From a bacterium (lineage in GTDB: Bacteria > Zhuqueibacterota > Zhuqueibacteria > Zhuqueibacterales > Zhuqueibacteraceae), in the NCBI GenBank assembly GCA_023150945.1, contig JAKLJX010000025.1:1-64000 (forward strand): a stretch of DNA of 64,000 bases, read 5' to 3'. Under the pieces are notes generated by a model. The model saw only the letters and a program-made list of their open reading frames with translations, ran no database searches and was not told the DNA's origin. Made by a program: the position numbers and the translations under genes. Below are positions 28,698 through 37,922 of this stretch, piece by piece (the stretch's first letter is position 1; every line of letters starts with the position of its first letter).

Positions 28698-28783
28698 ACG
28701 GATCCTCAGTCGGCACGCGAGTTTGGCCGTGGCCAGACTGCGTTCGCCGCGCTTGGCACCGCCGTCACCGGCGGAAATTCCGC

Positions 28784-28812
28784 TTGACATCCTGAACGCT
28801 TTTCTTTACCAT
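28784..28812 (+). promoter_or_regulatory. promoter for the ku gene
   Basis: A perfect TTGACA (28784-28789) is followed after 17 bases by TACCAT (28807-28812), overlapping CATAAT. It lies about 80 bases before the ku start codon, divergent from the blaI-like gene. Confidence 0.5.
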
Positions 28813-28890
28813 AATGCCAGATTTTTCCGCTACTTTCGCGTGCTGCGGTATATTCTCCGATAAAATCGACTACTTGAAGGAGACCAACCC

Positions 28891-29721
28891 ATGCGAGCGC
28901 TGTGGACCGGCCGGCTGCAATTCAGCCTGTTCGACTTTCCGGTGAAAATCTACTCGGCGACGCAAGCGAACGATCTTTCGCTCAACCTGCTGCACGCGCC
29001 CTGCCAATCCAAAATCAAATACGAAAAGCGCTGCCCGGTGCACGGTCCGGTGCTCGAAGGCGAACTCACCAAGGGCTATGAGTATGAGGCCGGCAAGTTC
29101 GTCACCCTGAGCGAAGCCGAGTTGGAGGCGCTCGCGCCCAAGACGCAACGCACGCTGCAGATTCTCTTCTTTGTGGAGCAACCCGCGCTCGAGCCGCTGC
29201 TGTTCGACACGCCCTATTACCTGGCGCCCGACGGCCCGCTGGCGGCCGAAGCCTTCGGCAATCTGCGCGAGGCCATGCGCCCCTCCGGCAAATACGGCAT
29301 CGGGCAAATGGTGATGAACCGCAAGCAGCATTTGGTGGCGTTGTGGGTGAAGGAGAATGCCCTGGTCGTTTCGACGCTGCGTTACGACCATGAGCTGCGC
29401 GATGCCGCCCAACTCGACGAGGTCAACGGCGGCATCAAGAAGAACAAAGAGGGCATTCAGATGGCGGCCGCGCTGATCGACAAGCACACCAGGAAGTTCC
29501 GCGCCAAGAACTTCAAGGACGGCTATCAAGAAAAGCTGCTCGCCTTGATCAAGGCGAAAGTGGCCAAGCTGCAGGCGGCGGCACAGATGAAAGAAGTGGA
29601 AAAGACCGCCACCTATGCGTCGCCGGTGTCGGGCAATGGCGGGGCGGTCCGTCGCGGCATGGAAAAAGCGCCGCCCGTCACCAAGAAACCGCGCCGCAAA
29701 ACCGGCACGGAGGAGGAATGA
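28891..29721 (+). CDS. ku: Ku protein of non-homologous end joining
   Basis: Bacterial Ku is a homodimeric ring that holds broken DNA ends and recruits ligase LigD. The 276 residues carry the Ku core (MRALWTGRLQFSLFDFPVKIYSAT, KCPVHGPVLEGELTKGYEYEAGKFVTLSEAELEAL-type blocks, FDTPYYLAPDGPLAAEAFGNLREAM, GKYGIGQMVMNRKQHLVAL) and a basic C-terminal tail (TKKPRRKTG). KYEKRCPVHG stands where other Ku proteins have a similar cysteine-containing loop. AAGGAG lies nine bases before the ATG. No LigD is present in the window. A BRCT fusion gene follows 97 bases later on the same strand. Confidence 0.94.
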   Translation: MRALWTGRLQFSLFDFPVKIYSATQANDLSLNLLHAPCQSKIKYEKRCPVHGPVLEGELTKGYEYEAGKFVTLSEAELEALAPKTQRTLQILFFVEQPALEPLLFDTPYYLAPDGPLAAEAFGNLREAMRPSGKYGIGQMVMNRKQHLVALWVKENALVVSTLRYDHELRDAAQLDEVNGGIKKNKEGIQMAAALIDKHTRKFRAKNFKDGYQEKLLALIKAKVAKLQAAAQMKEVEKTATYASPVSGNGGAVRRGMEKAPPVTKKPRRKTGTEEE

Positions 29722-29818
29722 TTTCCTCCCGGCTTACGATTTGAATCGCAAGCGCAACCACATGGAAATGATCTGTGTGGTTTTTTCATGTCAGGCCCAC
29801 AGCGGTGAAGGAATCTGA

Positions 29819-30916
29819 TTGCAGGACATGTCCACTAGCGAAAACCAAAATCTCCTTGCCGGCGCCGTGGTGGTGTTTACCGGCAAGCTCTTCGCTTTTT
29901 CGCGGCGGCAAGCGCAGGAATTGGTGCGGCGCCTCGGCGGCCAGGCCTCCCCGCGCGTGACCAAAGCAACGACCATGCTGGTGATCGGCGAAGAGGGCTA
30001 TCTCGCCAACATTGTGAAGAGCAACAAGCTCAAGCGCGCCGAGGCCATCAACGCCGGCGGCGGCGGCGTTCGCATCCTCTCCGAGGCCGAGTTTTTGGAA
30101 ATGACCGGCCAGGAGAGCAAAGCCTCGCTCGAGAAAAAATTCTATTCCCTCGCCCGCATTCAACGCGTGTTTCCGCGACTGCGTCCGGATCTCATCCGCT
30201 ACTTCGCGCATTGGGGGTTGTTCACGCCCGCGGTCAAAACCAACGCGCAGCAATACTACGAATTCAAAGACCTGCTCGTTTTCCGGCAAATCGACGAGCT
30301 GCTCGACCAGAAGCTGGCCTTGCGCGCGATCGCGCAGCGCATACGGGCAGGCCGGCAGCCCTCGCCGCAGACCGCGCTCGAGTTCGAAGAATTCAAGCCC
30401 AAAGGCGCGGTGGTGGCGCTCACGCCCAAATCCGCGGCCACCGCGGCGCCGCGCACAGCGGAGGATTGGTACAATCTCGGTTACCGTGCCGACGGCAATC
30501 CGGAAACGTACGATCAGGCTATTGCCGCCTATGAAAACGCGCTCGCCATGAATCCCCATTTCGTCGAAGCTCTGATCAATCTCGCCAACATTCACTTTCA
30601 CCGGCGCGAGTTGCCGGCCGCCGCGCAGTTGCTCGAGCGCGCGCAAGCCGAGGACAGCGGCAATTATCTCGTCTGCTACAATCTCGCCAACATTTACGAC
30701 GAACTGGGCGAGACCGACCAGGCGCTGCAACTCTACCAGCGCGCCCTCACGCTCTTTCCTGAATATGAACCCGCGATTTTCAACCTGGCCGTGGTCTATG
30801 AGAAGCTCGGCATGCAGGAAGCGGCGCGCACGCAATGGCAGCGCTATCTGCAGCTCGATCCCTCGGGCGAATGGGCGACGATCGCCCGCGAGCATTTGCT
30901 GGGCAGCACGGGCTAG
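29819..30916 (+). CDS. BRCT - MerR-like HTH - TPR fusion protein
   Basis: The 365 residues combine three parts. A BRCT domain comes first (about 12-95; LAGAVVVFTGKLFAFSRRQAQELVRRLGGQASPRVTKATTMLVIGE). A MerR-type winged helix follows (about 105-180; YSLARIQRVFPRLRPDLIRYFAHWGLFTPAV, YYEFKDLLVFRQIDELLDQKLALRAIAQRI). At least three TPR units close the chain (about 215-355; AIAAYENALAMNPHFVEALINLANI, then LVCYNLANIYDELGETDQALQLYQRAL). BRCT domains bind phosphoproteins or DNA ends and TPRs bind partners, so a DNA-linked scaffold is plausible. The gene lies directly behind ku. The TTG at 29819 has AAGGA six bases upstream; an ATG three codons on is the alternative. Its true job is unknown. Confidence 0.82.
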   Translation: MQDMSTSENQNLLAGAVVVFTGKLFAFSRRQAQELVRRLGGQASPRVTKATTMLVIGEEGYLANIVKSNKLKRAEAINAGGGGVRILSEAEFLEMTGQESKASLEKKFYSLARIQRVFPRLRPDLIRYFAHWGLFTPAVKTNAQQYYEFKDLLVFRQIDELLDQKLALRAIAQRIRAGRQPSPQTALEFEEFKPKGAVVALTPKSAATAAPRTAEDWYNLGYRADGNPETYDQAIAAYENALAMNPHFVEALINLANIHFHRRELPAAAQLLERAQAEDSGNYLVCYNLANIYDELGETDQALQLYQRALTLFPEYEPAIFNLAVVYEKLGMQEAARTQWQRYLQLDPSGEWATIAREHLLGSTG

Positions 30917-31254
30917 CGCCCCGGTTCCCGCCGCAATTCTGTAAATTCTCACAAGCCTGTCTCCAAAATGGCTCTTGACCGTTGCCGTGGCGTGTTGCCG
31001 TGTGCGCTGGCTTTGAGATTCGCCGATTCGACAGGATGAACAAGATTGACAGGATTCGCGTTGGTGGCGCTTTTCGCTTGATTGCGCTTTTCGGCTCGCG
31101 GCCGATGATGAATCTGGTTGTTCTGATTCGATCAGCGATCACGGCGTGGCCGAGAAGCGAGGCCATCGTGGCCGGTCGCAGGCTCTTGAACGCAAAAAGC
31201 CCGTTGGGCAGCACGCCCAACAGGCTTTGCGGGGAGCATAGACCGCTGACGGTC
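30917..31254. other. intergenic region between convergent genes, with short repeat motif
   Basis: No gene is seen. At 31030-31056 there is a nested motif in which GACAGGAT is followed by AACAAGATT and then GACAGGATT, an unusual low-complexity string. A minus-strand terminator ends the region on the right. Confidence 0.45.
31193..31229 (-). terminator. terminator after the outer-membrane barrel gene
   Basis: AAAGCC and GTTGGGC (within 31195-31209) pair with GCCCAAC and GGCTTT (31214-31227), with one bulge. On the minus strand the stem is followed by TTTTT. It lies 26 bases beyond the stop codon at 31255. Confidence 0.75.
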
Positions 31255-31845
31255 TCAGTGCAGAATGAGGTGGAGCATGAAGCCGCGGCTGTTGCCGGGA
31301 ATGGGGTCTTCCAGCTCTTCGAAATCCCCTTCGCGGCCCAAGCGCCGGCGCTCGAAGTCAAAGTCCTTCCAATAGAACTCACCGCTGACCGCGAGAAACT
31401 TCACCAGATGGTACTCGGCGCCCAGCGCCCACACCACGCCCCCGCCGCTCAGCATTGTCTGCGTGGCCGCGATTTCCTGCACGAAGCCGCCGAAGCCGAC
31501 TTTGCCATAGGGCCGGAATCTTTGGTAAGGGCGAAGTTTGTATTGCAGGTTCAGCTCCGCGCCCGCAACGCTGCTTTCCAGCTCCGGCAACTCTTCGTGT
31601 TCATGATTGCTCACTTGCAAGCCGAGCCACAGCGTCACCTGCTGCGACACGCCGTAGCCCAAATGCAGCGCGAGCGCGCCGGCCGGTTCAAGATTCTGGG
31701 CGCTGGCCAGGCGCTCGCTGCCCGCGCCAATATCGACCTGCAAGCCGAGGTTGGAAAGTGCGGGGGCCGGCTGGGAGTGCGCCGCGGCCTGCGTCAGCAG
31801 CATGGCCGCGGCGAAGGCAGCGCACAAAACAGTTCCAGTTTTCAT
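31255..31845 (-). CDS. small outer-membrane beta-barrel protein
   Basis: The 196 residues begin with a signal peptide (MKTGTVLCAAFAAAMLLTQAAAHSQ). Alternating amphipathic strands follow, typical of an eight-stranded OmpA/OmpW-size barrel (ALALHLGYGVSQQVTLWLGLQVS, GAELNLQYKLRPYQRFRPYGKVGFGGF, VVWALGAEYHLVKFLAVSGEFYWKDFDF), ending in RGFMLHLILH. No substrate can be assigned. AAGGAG lies nine bases before the ATG. The gene stands alone and is followed by a strong terminator. Confidence 0.75.
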   Translation of the reverse strand: MKTGTVLCAAFAAAMLLTQAAAHSQPAPALSNLGLQVDIGAGSERLASAQNLEPAGALALHLGYGVSQQVTLWLGLQVSNHEHEELPELESSVAGAELNLQYKLRPYQRFRPYGKVGFGGFVQEIAATQTMLSGGGVVWALGAEYHLVKFLAVSGEFYWKDFDFERRRLGREGDFEELEDPIPGNSRGFMLHLILH

Positions 31846-32551
31846 GGTTCACGGCTCCTTGTCGTTGGATGAGTGTGCCGATAAAAATTGACAAATGCCA
31901 TGCCACTTTGGACGCCTCGGCAGCACAATGATTTGCAATGCCCACTTGGCTTGAACCTGCGGCGGCCGTGACACACTGTTGCACTCCCGCCACACCCGCG
32001 CAGCGTCTGCCCCTCTGCTCCCACGGCAGTCTCGGTGCCGGCAGCAGGCGGGACGCCCGCGCTGGCGTTACCGCGCAACTGAGTCAAGACGGCTTCGGGA
32101 ACATTTCGCTTGACATGGCTGGAAAGTTTGGCTATTTTGATCGTGCTCAATTTCCTTGGTGGTTAGATCCATTCTGAATCCCAAGATCATGTTGGACGCG
32201 ACAGCATGATTCACTTCTGCCCCTCACTCTTGCCGAAAAGCCGCAATCTTTCTTCATAGAAAGAACTTTCTCAACAACAGGAATCTTTGGCTTCATTTTC
32301 ACAAACCTAAGAAAAAAAGACGCGATTGGTTTGCAGCAAGGCCTGAAAAATTAGACGGTTCGAACGTCCGGTTGTGTGGCGTGAGTCTTGCAATTCTCAA
32401 TTGGCTGCTTGCAATTGTCGGATTCGGCGTTCCGGAGTCGCGATTCTCAATTCATCCCCCAAGAATTCATTTTCACGGCAGCATCTCATTCATTCCCATA
32501 GATTCTCTTGCGATCCCGATTCTATTTTCAAAAAGGAGAGGAGAGTCACGC
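31846..32551. other. 706-base intergenic region, leader of the TonB receptor gene
   Basis: It lies between divergent genes. I see no convincing ORF. A promoter candidate sits at 32110-32138. The 400 bases after it are unusually AT-rich compared with neighbours and end in AAAAGGAGAGGAGAG before the receptor start. That leaves room for a long 5' leader, but I cannot assign a riboswitch. Confidence 0.45.
32110..32138 (+). promoter_or_regulatory. candidate promoter upstream of the TonB receptor gene
   Basis: A perfect TTGACA (32110-32115) lies 17 bases before TATTTT (32133-32138). The start codon is about 410 bases downstream, so use of this promoter would give a long untranslated leader. Confidence 0.4.
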
Positions 32552-35500
32552 ATGCCTAAAAAGTTTGTGATCCTGCTTGCCGCTCTCGCCTGCTTTTCCG
32601 CGCTTGCCTATGCCGGCACCACCGGAAAGATTGCGGGCACGGTGAAAGATGCCGAGACCGGCCAGCCGCTGCCGGGTGTCAATGTTATGCTCACCGGCAC
32701 GACCATCGGCGCGGCCACTGCCGCCGACGGTTATTATGTCATGCCTTTTGTTCCCGCCGGAACCTACACCCTGCGCGCCAGCACGATTGGCTACACGGCT
32801 TTGGAAGTCACCGAAGTGCGGGTGAACATCGATCTCACCACTACCATCAACGTTTCCTTGAGGCCGGAAGTCCTGGCGGGTGAGGAAGTGGTGGTGGTGG
32901 CGGAGCGGCCGGTGGTGCAGAAAGACGTTTCCGCCAGCACCGCCAACCTGAACATCAAAGAGGTTGAGGCTTTGCCGGTGGTGCGCCTGGAAAACGTGGT
33001 GGCGCTGCAAGCCGGCGTGAGTTACGGTGATGCCGGCATCATCATTCGCGGCCGCGCGACCGACAATACCGCCAGCCAAACGGCGTTCGTGGTGAACGGC
33101 ATCGCGCTGCGCGATGAGCGCGACAACAAGCCCTACACCGGCATCAGTTACACCGCCATCGAAGAGATCCAGATTCAAACCGGCGGCTTCAATGCCGAAT
33201 ACGGCAACATTCGCTCCGGCGTGGTCAATGTCACCACCAAGGAGGGCAGCAAAGATCGCTACAGTTTCGGTTTGATCTCGCGCTACAGCCCTACCGCGCA
33301 AAAGCATTTCGGGCCTTCCCCGCATGATCGCAATTCCTACTGGATCCGGCCATTTGCCGATGAAGCCGTGTGCTGGACCGGCACGAAAAACGGCGCGTGG
33401 GATGAATTCACCCAAAAGCAATATGCGCCGTTCGAAGGCGGGTGGAATGCGGTCGCGCAAAAACGGCTGCAAAATGACGATCCCAACGATGACCTTTCGC
33501 CGGAAGCCTTGCGCCAGCTCTTTCTGTGGCAGCACCGCCGCCAACTCGATATCGTTGATCCAGATTATGATTTCGACGTCAGCCTGGGCGGACCGGTGCC
33601 GCTGGTCAGCCGCCAGTTGAAGGATCTGCGTTTTTTTGCCTCCTACCGCACGGCGCAGAGCATGTACGTCATTCCCCTCTCGCGCGACGGCTATCGCGAC
33701 TACAACCTGCAATTGAAACTGACCGCGGATCTCTCGCCCAAAATGAAGCTGATGATCGAGGGCATCAACGGCCGGGAACGCGGCACCAATGACAACAATG
33801 CCGGCTTGCCCGGCCTGTTTCGTTCCACCAGCGGCATTGCCGGTGCGCTGAACCGCGTCAGCTACATCGACACGCGCATGTTCAACACCGACTATTGGGC
33901 GCCCTCCGCAATCACGCGCAACAGCCTGGGCGTCAAGCTCACGCACGTGCTGAATCCGTCGACGTTTTATGAAGCAACGCTGCACTACTTCCGTTCCGAA
34001 TATGACACCAACCCCGGCCGGCCGCGCGACACCACGCCGCGCTACTCCTTTGGCAACGGCCTCCTGGTCGACGAAGGTCCTTTCGGCTTCTATGCCTTCC
34101 CGGCGCCGGGTTTGGGCACCCCCGATTTCCGCATGGGATTCGGCATGAGCAATTCGCGCGACAGCAGCAAAGTGGGCGTGTGGGCCGGCAAGTTCGACAT
34201 CAGCAAACAGGTCGGCCGCTTCAACCAATTCAAAGCCGGCGCCGAGTTTGTCTACACCGACAACAACGTCAACTACGCCCAGTTTGACTTCTATCTGCCC
34301 GACAACAACTCGCAGTCGGTTTGGCACACCTTCCCTAAACGCGGCGCTTTGTACCTGCAGGACAAGCTGGAATTCGAAGGCATGATCGCCAACCTTGGCC
34401 TGCGCCTGGACTATTCCCATGCCGGCGGCGACTGGTATGTGATCGAGACGCCCTTTGACGCCGCCTTTTCCGGCGCCAAGGCCGACGGCATCGACACCCT
34501 GCTGACCAAGACCGCAACCGAGCGGAAATTCTCCCTCAGCCCGCGCCTGGGCGTCGCCTTTCCGATCTCCGTGAACAGCAAACTCTACTTCAACTACGGC
34601 CATTTCCGCCAGCTTCCCACGCCCGACGATTTGTATCTCTTCCGGCGCGCCGCTTCGACCAAGGAAGTCATCCGCATCGGCAACCCCAACAACCCGCTGC
34701 AGAAGACCGTGGCCTACGAATTGGGGTATGAGCAGAATATGTTCGATCAGTATCTTTTGCGTCTGGCCGGTTACTACAAGGACGTGTCCGAACAGCCGCG
34801 GCTGGTGAGATACCGCAGCGTGCGCAACGCGGTGAATTATCAAATCGTGGAACCGACGAACTATGAAGACATCCGCGGCTTCGAATTCACCGTGTCGAAG
34901 AATCGCGGCAACTGGATTCAAGGCTTCCTGAATTACACCTATCAAGTCAACACCTTTGGCAATTTCGGTTTTGCCGAGTATGTCGACGTGAAGAGCCAGC
35001 AGCTCAGATATGAGAACGACACGCGCTCGCATTACCAAACGAAACCCCTGGCGCAGCCCTTTGCGCGGGCCAATGTGTATCTCTTCTCGCCGGCCGCATT
35101 CGGCCCGAAAGTGGTGGGCTGGCATCCGCTGGAAAACCTGCGGCTGAATATCCTGGCGAACTGGTCTTCCGGTGCTTACTACACGCCTCCCGGTGGTGCG
35201 AATATCACGGAGATTCAAAACATCCTGCACTGGAAGAATTTCTATAATGTGAACTTGCGGCTGAGCAAGTCCCTCCGCCTCGCCAACGCCGACGTGCAGT
35301 TGTTCATGGACGTGAACAATGTCTTCAACATCAAGTACATGTCGCAGGGCGGATTCGTGAACGCCGAAGATTACGAACGCTATTTGAAGTCGTTGCATTA
35401 CCCGGAAGACGTCAGCAAAACCCTGCGTGATTTCGACGCCGGCTTCTCACCAGTGGTCGGCAGCGATCGGCCGGGTGACTATCGCACCGTGCCGTACGAG

Positions 35501-35650
35501 CCGTACGATCCCAATGATCCCGATGAAGCCCGCAAGCAGAGAATCCTGGAGACCAAGGCCTACATCGACATGCCGAATCAGGAATTTCTCACGTTTCTCA
35601 ACCCGCGGGATGTCTTTTTCGGTCTGCAATTGTCATTCAACCTGTTTTGA
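32552..35650 (+). CDS. TonB-dependent receptor with carboxypeptidase-regulatory-like domain
   Basis: The 1032-residue outer-membrane protein has a signal peptide (MPKKFVILLAALACFSALAYA) and a CarboxypepD_reg-like Ig domain (GKIAGTVKDAETGQPLPGVNVMLTGTTIGAATAADGYYVM). A plug domain follows (EALPVVRLENVVALQAGVSYGDAGIIIRGRA, GGFNAEYGNIRSGVVNVTTKEG), then a large beta-barrel ending in DVFFGLQLSFNLF with terminal Phe. Such receptors import large ligands or act with secretion substrates in FCB bacteria; the ligand is unknown. The ATG at 32552 is chosen because GGAGAGGAGAG lies just upstream and the signal peptide follows. The next three plus-strand genes encode other envelope proteins and probably form a functional group. 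Confidence 0.93.
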   Translation: MPKKFVILLAALACFSALAYAGTTGKIAGTVKDAETGQPLPGVNVMLTGTTIGAATAADGYYVMPFVPAGTYTLRASTIGYTALEVTEVRVNIDLTTTINVSLRPEVLAGEEVVVVAERPVVQKDVSASTANLNIKEVEALPVVRLENVVALQAGVSYGDAGIIIRGRATDNTASQTAFVVNGIALRDERDNKPYTGISYTAIEEIQIQTGGFNAEYGNIRSGVVNVTTKEGSKDRYSFGLISRYSPTAQKHFGPSPHDRNSYWIRPFADEAVCWTGTKNGAWDEFTQKQYAPFEGGWNAVAQKRLQNDDPNDDLSPEALRQLFLWQHRRQLDIVDPDYDFDVSLGGPVPLVSRQLKDLRFFASYRTAQSMYVIPLSRDGYRDYNLQLKLTADLSPKMKLMIEGINGRERGTNDNNAGLPGLFRSTSGIAGALNRVSYIDTRMFNTDYWAPSAITRNSLGVKLTHVLNPSTFYEATLHYFRSEYDTNPGRPRDTTPRYSFGNGLLVDEGPFGFYAFPAPGLGTPDFRMGFGMSNSRDSSKVGVWAGKFDISKQVGRFNQFKAGAEFVYTDNNVNYAQFDFYLPDNNSQSVWHTFPKRGALYLQDKLEFEGMIANLGLRLDYSHAGGDWYVIETPFDAAFSGAKADGIDTLLTKTATERKFSLSPRLGVAFPISVNSKLYFNYGHFRQLPTPDDLYLFRRAASTKEVIRIGNPNNPLQKTVAYELGYEQNMFDQYLLRLAGYYKDVSEQPRLVRYRSVRNAVNYQIVEPTNYEDIRGFEFTVSKNRGNWIQGFLNYTYQVNTFGNFGFAEYVDVKSQQLRYENDTRSHYQTKPLAQPFARANVYLFSPAAFGPKVVGWHPLENLRLNILANWSSGAYYTPPGGANITEIQNILHWKNFYNVNLRLSKSLRLANADVQLFMDVNNVFNIKYMSQGGFVNAEDYERYLKSLHYPEDVSKTLRDFDAGFSPVVGSDRPGDYRTVPYEPYDPNDPDEARKQRILETKAYIDMPNQEFLTFLNPRDVFFGLQLSFNLF

Positions 35651-35694
35651 CATGCTACTCGTTCGTCGTCGCGCCTTCCGGCGCTCCCGGTTTT

Positions 35695-35775
35695 TATAGC
35701 GGCGTGCCCGGGCGTGAAAGTGTCATCCCGTCACGGCGGCATGACACTTTCACCCGGCGCACACGGTCGGCTATA
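35695..35775. repeat. long imperfect palindrome after the TonB receptor gene
   Basis: GTGAAAGTGTCAT (35714-35726) pairs perfectly with ATGACACTTTCAC (35741-35753). The pairing continues outward imperfectly to TATAGC on the left and GCTATA on the right, giving arms of about 35 bases. It has no T run, so it may be a repeat element or a stabilising mRNA hairpin rather than a terminator. Confidence 0.65.
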
Positions 35776-35828
35776 ACCTCCGGCTCCTTAAGGAACTGCT
35801 GCACAATTTCTTTCCACTCGAGGGAGCA

Positions 35829-37922
35829 ATGAAAACGATGTCTGATCTCAAGCACGCCTCGCTCGCTGTGATTGTCCTCGGATTGCTGGCAATTCTCCTG
35901 GCGCCCAGCCCGGGCTTGGCGCAATTCCAGAATAGATTCATGTCCGCGGGCTCGCTGCACAGTTGGTTTTCCGCCATCGGCTGTGAAATCGAAGTCGGCG
36001 GGCCGGTCGGCAACCAGCAGGACGGCATGCAATGGCCGGCGATCTATGCCTACCAGGATATGCAAGCGGCCCGGGGCCTGTGGATCGGCGCGGTCAACTT
36101 CACCGATGAACGAGGCCAGGCCTATCCCCATAAAGTCGTCCACGTTGGTCCGCGCGTCAACGGCGCCAACGAATTCTTTCCGCTGCAATTCAAGATGATC
36201 AGCCGGTTTGCGCCGCCGGAAGTGTACGTCGACGGCGAATTATCCTACGACAAGCCGGTGGACAACGACGAGGTCGACCCCACCATGGCGGCCGACCGCA
36301 TGCTCGTGGCCGTGGTCAATTCCCAGCTCGGCATCACCATGACCCGCAAGATCATGCAATTCAGCCAGGATTACCACGACAACTATTTCATCTACGACTA
36401 CACCTTCACCAACACCGGCAACACCGACGGCGATGCGGAGATCGAATTGCCCAACACCACGCTGGAAGGTGTCTATTTCTATTTTCAGTACCGCAACTCG
36501 GTTTGCGCCGCTACTCGCTATGTCATCGGCAATGCCACGGGCTGGGGCATCAACGCCATGAATGATGCCCGCGGCGACGGCCTCAAACCCGATCCGCCGG
36601 GCGAAAACTTCCGCGCGCAATTCACCTGGCACGGCAAATACCCGGCCTTCACGCTCTACGACAACATCGGCGGCCCGATCTGGAACCCGGGCAGTGGCGT
36701 GGGCACGACGGAGGCCGACACCACCGGCCGCCTGGGCGCGACCCAGTTCATCGGCGTGGTCACGCTGCACGCCGATCGCTCGGCCACCGACAAAACCGAT
36801 GACCCCGCCCAGCCTTCCACCACCAGCACCGAAGGCTCGGATGAGCCGCTGCAATCCAACAATGACGCCTTCAATATTCCCAAGATGACGCTGGAATATG
36901 GCTGGATGTCGAAAGGCCACCAGCCGCGGCATGCCGACCGTGTCGAGCCGAGCGGCAACTTCATCGAGCAAACCGGTGATCCGGCACTGGGCACGCCCGG
37001 CGGCTTCTCGATCGCCAATGGTTATGGCCCCTACACCCTGGGTCCCGGGGAAAGCATTCGCATCGTCATGGCCGAAGGCGCCGCGGGCCTCAGCCGCGAA
37101 CGCCAGGAAACCCTCGGCCGGCAGTACAAACGCGGCCAGATCACCGCGCGTGAGAAAAACACCTGGGTCATGTCCGGCCGGGATTCCCTCTTCCAAATGT
37201 TTCGGCGCGCCCTTGCCAACTTCACTTCCGACTATGCCATTGCGCGGCCGCCGTTGCCGCCCAAGTCGGTCAATGTCGAAAGCGGCGGTGACCGCATTGT
37301 GGTGTCGTGGGAAACATATGAAGGCAGTGATCCCAATCTGGCGGGATTCGAGATCTATCGCGCCGCCGGCTCGAAGGACAGCACCCACGTCCTGATTCAC
37401 ACTGCCGGACCGGGCGACCGGAGCTACGCTGACACCTCGCCGATTCGCGGCCGGGATTACTACTACTACGTCGTCGCGGTTGGCAAACCGGAGAACAACA
37501 CCGGCGGCGGCTTGACGCCCAGCGGCGCGTTGCGCAGCAGCCGCTATTACACGCAAACTTACAACCAGGCCAATCTCAAGCGCCAGGCCGGGCCACCGGT
37601 TACCAGCGGTGACGTGAACGAAGCGGGCGCGATACGCGTGGTGCCCAATCCCTTTCACATTTCCGCGCCACGCGGTACGCTGCGCTTTGATCAGCCCAAT
37701 CAGATCAAATTCTTCAATATTCCCGGCCAGTGTACCATCCGCATTTTCACCGAAAGCGGTGAGTTGATTCAGACCATCGAGCACACCGATGGCAGCGGTG
37801 ACGAGGAATGGAACTCCATCACCTCTTCCAATCAAGTGATCGTCAGCGGCTTGTATCTCGCCGTGGTCACCGACAAAGCCACGGGGAAAAGCTCAGTGGT
37901 GAAATTCGTCGTGGTGCGATAA
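35829..37922 (+). CDS. secreted protein with fibronectin III-like and T9SS-type C-terminal domains
   Basis: The 697 residues start with a signal peptide (LAVIVLGLLAILLAPSPGLAQ). A large unassigned beta-rich region follows (about 35-470; opening FMSAGSLHSWFSAIGCEIEVGG). A fibronectin III-like domain spans about 475-580 (PLPPKSVNVESGGDRIVVSWETYEGSDPNLAGFEIYRAAG). The C-terminal domain opens IRVVPNPFHISAP and ends SGLYLAVVTDKATGKSSVVKFVVVR, a T9SS-type variant with PNPF rather than YPNPF. It should be exported and anchored or released at the surface. It sits between the TonB receptor and the PorV-like gene. GGGAG lies very close to the ATG, and a second ATG three codons on is possible. Confidence 0.8.
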   Translation: MKTMSDLKHASLAVIVLGLLAILLAPSPGLAQFQNRFMSAGSLHSWFSAIGCEIEVGGPVGNQQDGMQWPAIYAYQDMQAARGLWIGAVNFTDERGQAYPHKVVHVGPRVNGANEFFPLQFKMISRFAPPEVYVDGELSYDKPVDNDEVDPTMAADRMLVAVVNSQLGITMTRKIMQFSQDYHDNYFIYDYTFTNTGNTDGDAEIELPNTTLEGVYFYFQYRNSVCAATRYVIGNATGWGINAMNDARGDGLKPDPPGENFRAQFTWHGKYPAFTLYDNIGGPIWNPGSGVGTTEADTTGRLGATQFIGVVTLHADRSATDKTDDPAQPSTTSTEGSDEPLQSNNDAFNIPKMTLEYGWMSKGHQPRHADRVEPSGNFIEQTGDPALGTPGGFSIANGYGPYTLGPGESIRIVMAEGAAGLSRERQETLGRQYKRGQITAREKNTWVMSGRDSLFQMFRRALANFTSDYAIARPPLPPKSVNVESGGDRIVVSWETYEGSDPNLAGFEIYRAAGSKDSTHVLIHTAGPGDRSYADTSPIRGRDYYYYVVAVGKPENNTGGGLTPSGALRSSRYYTQTYNQANLKRQAGPPVTSGDVNEAGAIRVVPNPFHISAPRGTLRFDQPNQIKFFNIPGQCTIRIFTESGELIQTIEHTDGSGDEEWNSITSSNQVIVSGLYLAVVTDKATGKSSVVKFVVVR

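Noticed and set aside
29786-30952. 388-codon minus-strand frame opposite the BRCT fusion
   Set aside because: The plus strand holds BRCT, MerR-like and TPR motifs with a usable start. The minus frame has none.
32546-35398. A 950-codon minus-strand frame opposite the TonB receptor gene
   Set aside because: It is a composition shadow without recognisable motifs, while the plus strand encodes a clear signal peptide, plug and barrel.
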